Assembly (NCBI RefSeq): GCF_008326305.1
Contig: NZ_BIXY01000030.1
Span: forward strand, 1 to 64,000
DNA length: 64,000 bases
Source of the DNA: Dictyobacter arantiisoli
Lineage (GTDB): Bacteria > Chloroflexota > Ktedonobacteria > Ktedonobacterales > Ktedonobacteraceae
Direction: 5' to 3'
The notes beneath the pieces were generated by a model, which was not told the origin of the DNA, ran no database searches, and saw only the letters and a list, made by a program, of their open reading frames with translations. The position numbers and the translations under genes were made by a program. This document shows, piece after piece, positions 63,186 through 64,000 of this stretch (its first letter is position 1; every line of letters begins with the position of its first letter).

Positions 63186-64000
63186 ATGCAGGATGGCAAT
63201 GTTCACCGTTATACTCATTTACAGCGCGTAGATATACTACAATTGCTGCGTGATATCGATATACGCTCCTGTCCAGAGAATGGAAAGAGGCAGGTTCCCT
63301 TTAATGCGGTCGAAACCTTGCTGTGTTTTGGCCTGTTCTGGATTGTTAATCCGCATAGCTTTGGGGGAGCGAATATTGATAAGGTCCCTGATGATGTGAA
63401 AACGCTGGCAAAGTTTTTTAAACGCAGCCCTGGTTCACTTTTGAGTAAGATGTTGAATTTAGAGGGAGCGCGCAAAAATGGGGGGCGTGAGGAGCCGCTG
63501 CTCTACGCGCAACTCTCAGCCGATCCATCCATCTTTCATGTTTTGTATAGCGAGATCATCCAGGCGGCCCGCGACCTCGACATTACAGTCACGAAGCTAC
63601 CTGATTTCCTGCGTCCCTATGCTGAGGCTACAAACAGCGAAGATTATCTATTAGGTCAGGATGATTTGCCCGCCAGCCAGAGTGCTTTATTGAAGGATGT
63701 CGAATCTTCTATGGAGGAGATCGACCGCGATTTCAAGTTGGGCTCGCTGTTAACCGAAAAGCTGGCCGAGCGTAAGGTCCGCTTATCCCAACATCGTTTT
63801 GCCCTGGCTGTGATGAATAACTATCAGCGTACCTGTGTTTTTTGCGGGCTGGCCCCGGACCTCATCCCTGGCACCAGCGGGCTGCTGCGTGCCTCGCATA
63901 TCAAACCCTGGGCCGCCTCTACGACACAGGAGCGCATGGATGTACGCAATGGTCTGGCTGCCTGCGCCATGCACGATCTTGCCTTTGATCAGGGATATTT
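63186..64000 (+). CDS. HNH endonuclease-domain protein, 3' end outside the window
   Basis: An open frame from ATG 63186 (AAGGATG about nine bases upstream) to the window edge, 271 codons so far. The N-terminal 200 residues are of unknown fold (RYTHLQRVDILQLLRDIDIR, later EPLLYAQLSADPSIF). From about residue 200 it is an HNH_2-type nuclease: RLSQHRFALAVMNNYQRTCV with FCG, then LLRASHIKPWA, ERMDVRNGLAACAMHDLAFD. The Cys pair, the His of ASHIKPW, Asn and the second His are in place. Such proteins occur in restriction systems. It is not linked to the methyltransferase 30 kb away. Confidence 0.85.
   Translation, partial: MQDGNVHRYTHLQRVDILQLLRDIDIRSCPENGKRQVPFNAVETLLCFGLFWIVNPHSFGGANIDKVPDDVKTLAKFFKRSPGSLLSKMLNLEGARKNGGREEPLLYAQLSADPSIFHVLYSEIIQAARDLDITVTKLPDFLRPYAEATNSEDYLLGQDDLPASQSALLKDVESSMEEIDRDFKLGSLLTEKLAERKVRLSQHRFALAVMNNYQRTCVFCGLAPDLIPGTSGLLRASHIKPWAASTTQERMDVRNGLAACAMHDLAFDQGY

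Noticed and set aside
1-64000. tRNA, rRNA and transposase genes
   Set aside because: I looked for T-loop-like sequences, conserved rRNA segments and DDE/serine-recombinase motifs and saw none that could be defended.

Overview
The window reads like chromosome, or a large secondary replicon, from a Ktedonobacteria-type member of the Chloroflexota. Supporting signs are a fused CofG-CofH protein (FbiC), a polytopic protein of the Chloroflexi/archaeal YYY family (DUF2298), very large tandem-repeat proteins, many 'cytosolic tail plus one membrane anchor' proteins of unknown function, a medium GC content, and a family of GC-rich palindromic interspersed elements. The assignment is inference from gene content; there is no rRNA or other phylogenetic marker here.

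0-34 kb is mostly ordinary core and lineage genes: a lipoprotein, a GlsB/YeaQ-type membrane protein, FbiC, the YYY-family protein, a three-PAS histidine kinase, a GtrA-like protein, ornithine carbamoyltransferase (argF), an HtrA-type protease with a long disordered cytosolic tail, a YtxH-like protein, a MacA/MacB-type efflux operon (adaptor, ATPase, permease) behind a separately terminated glycine-rich lipoprotein, SRPBCC and DinB-fold proteins, a 1347-residue protein built from about 26 copies of a 37-residue helical repeat, DNA polymerase IV, a GNAT protein next to a solitary Eco57I-like DNA methyltransferase, and a fumarylacetoacetase-family hydrolase. Two 210-bp palindromic elements, identical except for one base and in opposite orientation, sit 18 kb apart. 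An 85-bp internally deleted relative carries its own 9-bp target duplication.

34-42.6 kb is an accessory stretch, GC-rich in places: aldo/keto reductase with divergent HxlR regulator, erythromycin-esterase-like protein, TetR regulator with a 44-bp perfect palindrome as operator, and two alpha/beta hydrolases, one behind a consensus promoter whose spacer is an operator. Between them lies a gene graveyard with remnants of DUF1330, HxlR and probably MMPL genes.

42.6-48.4 kb is the most unusual part. A probable replication initiator (winged-helix Rep type) and an 835-residue protein with two internal tandem-repeat tracts flank a 1.9-kb non-coding segment. That segment carries 22 copies of a roughly 22-bp iteron-like repeat, most of them on a strict 46-bp pitch. 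This looks like the replication module of a plasmid or secondary replicon. No ParA/ParB genes or transposase are visible beside it.

48.8-64 kb returns to dispersed genes: MFS transporter, DUF5679 zinc-ribbon protein, Ser/Thr kinase, TetR regulator, FemAB-type aminoacyltransferase, NudC-type Nudix hydrolase, beta-helix protein, small membrane protein, DUF2278 protein, an anchored extracytoplasmic protein, a 5'-truncated PIG-V-like mannosyltransferase, GH1 beta-glucosidase, and a partial HNH-endonuclease gene running off the right edge. Terminator hairpins separate most units. No tRNA, rRNA, CRISPR array or transposase gene was recognised.
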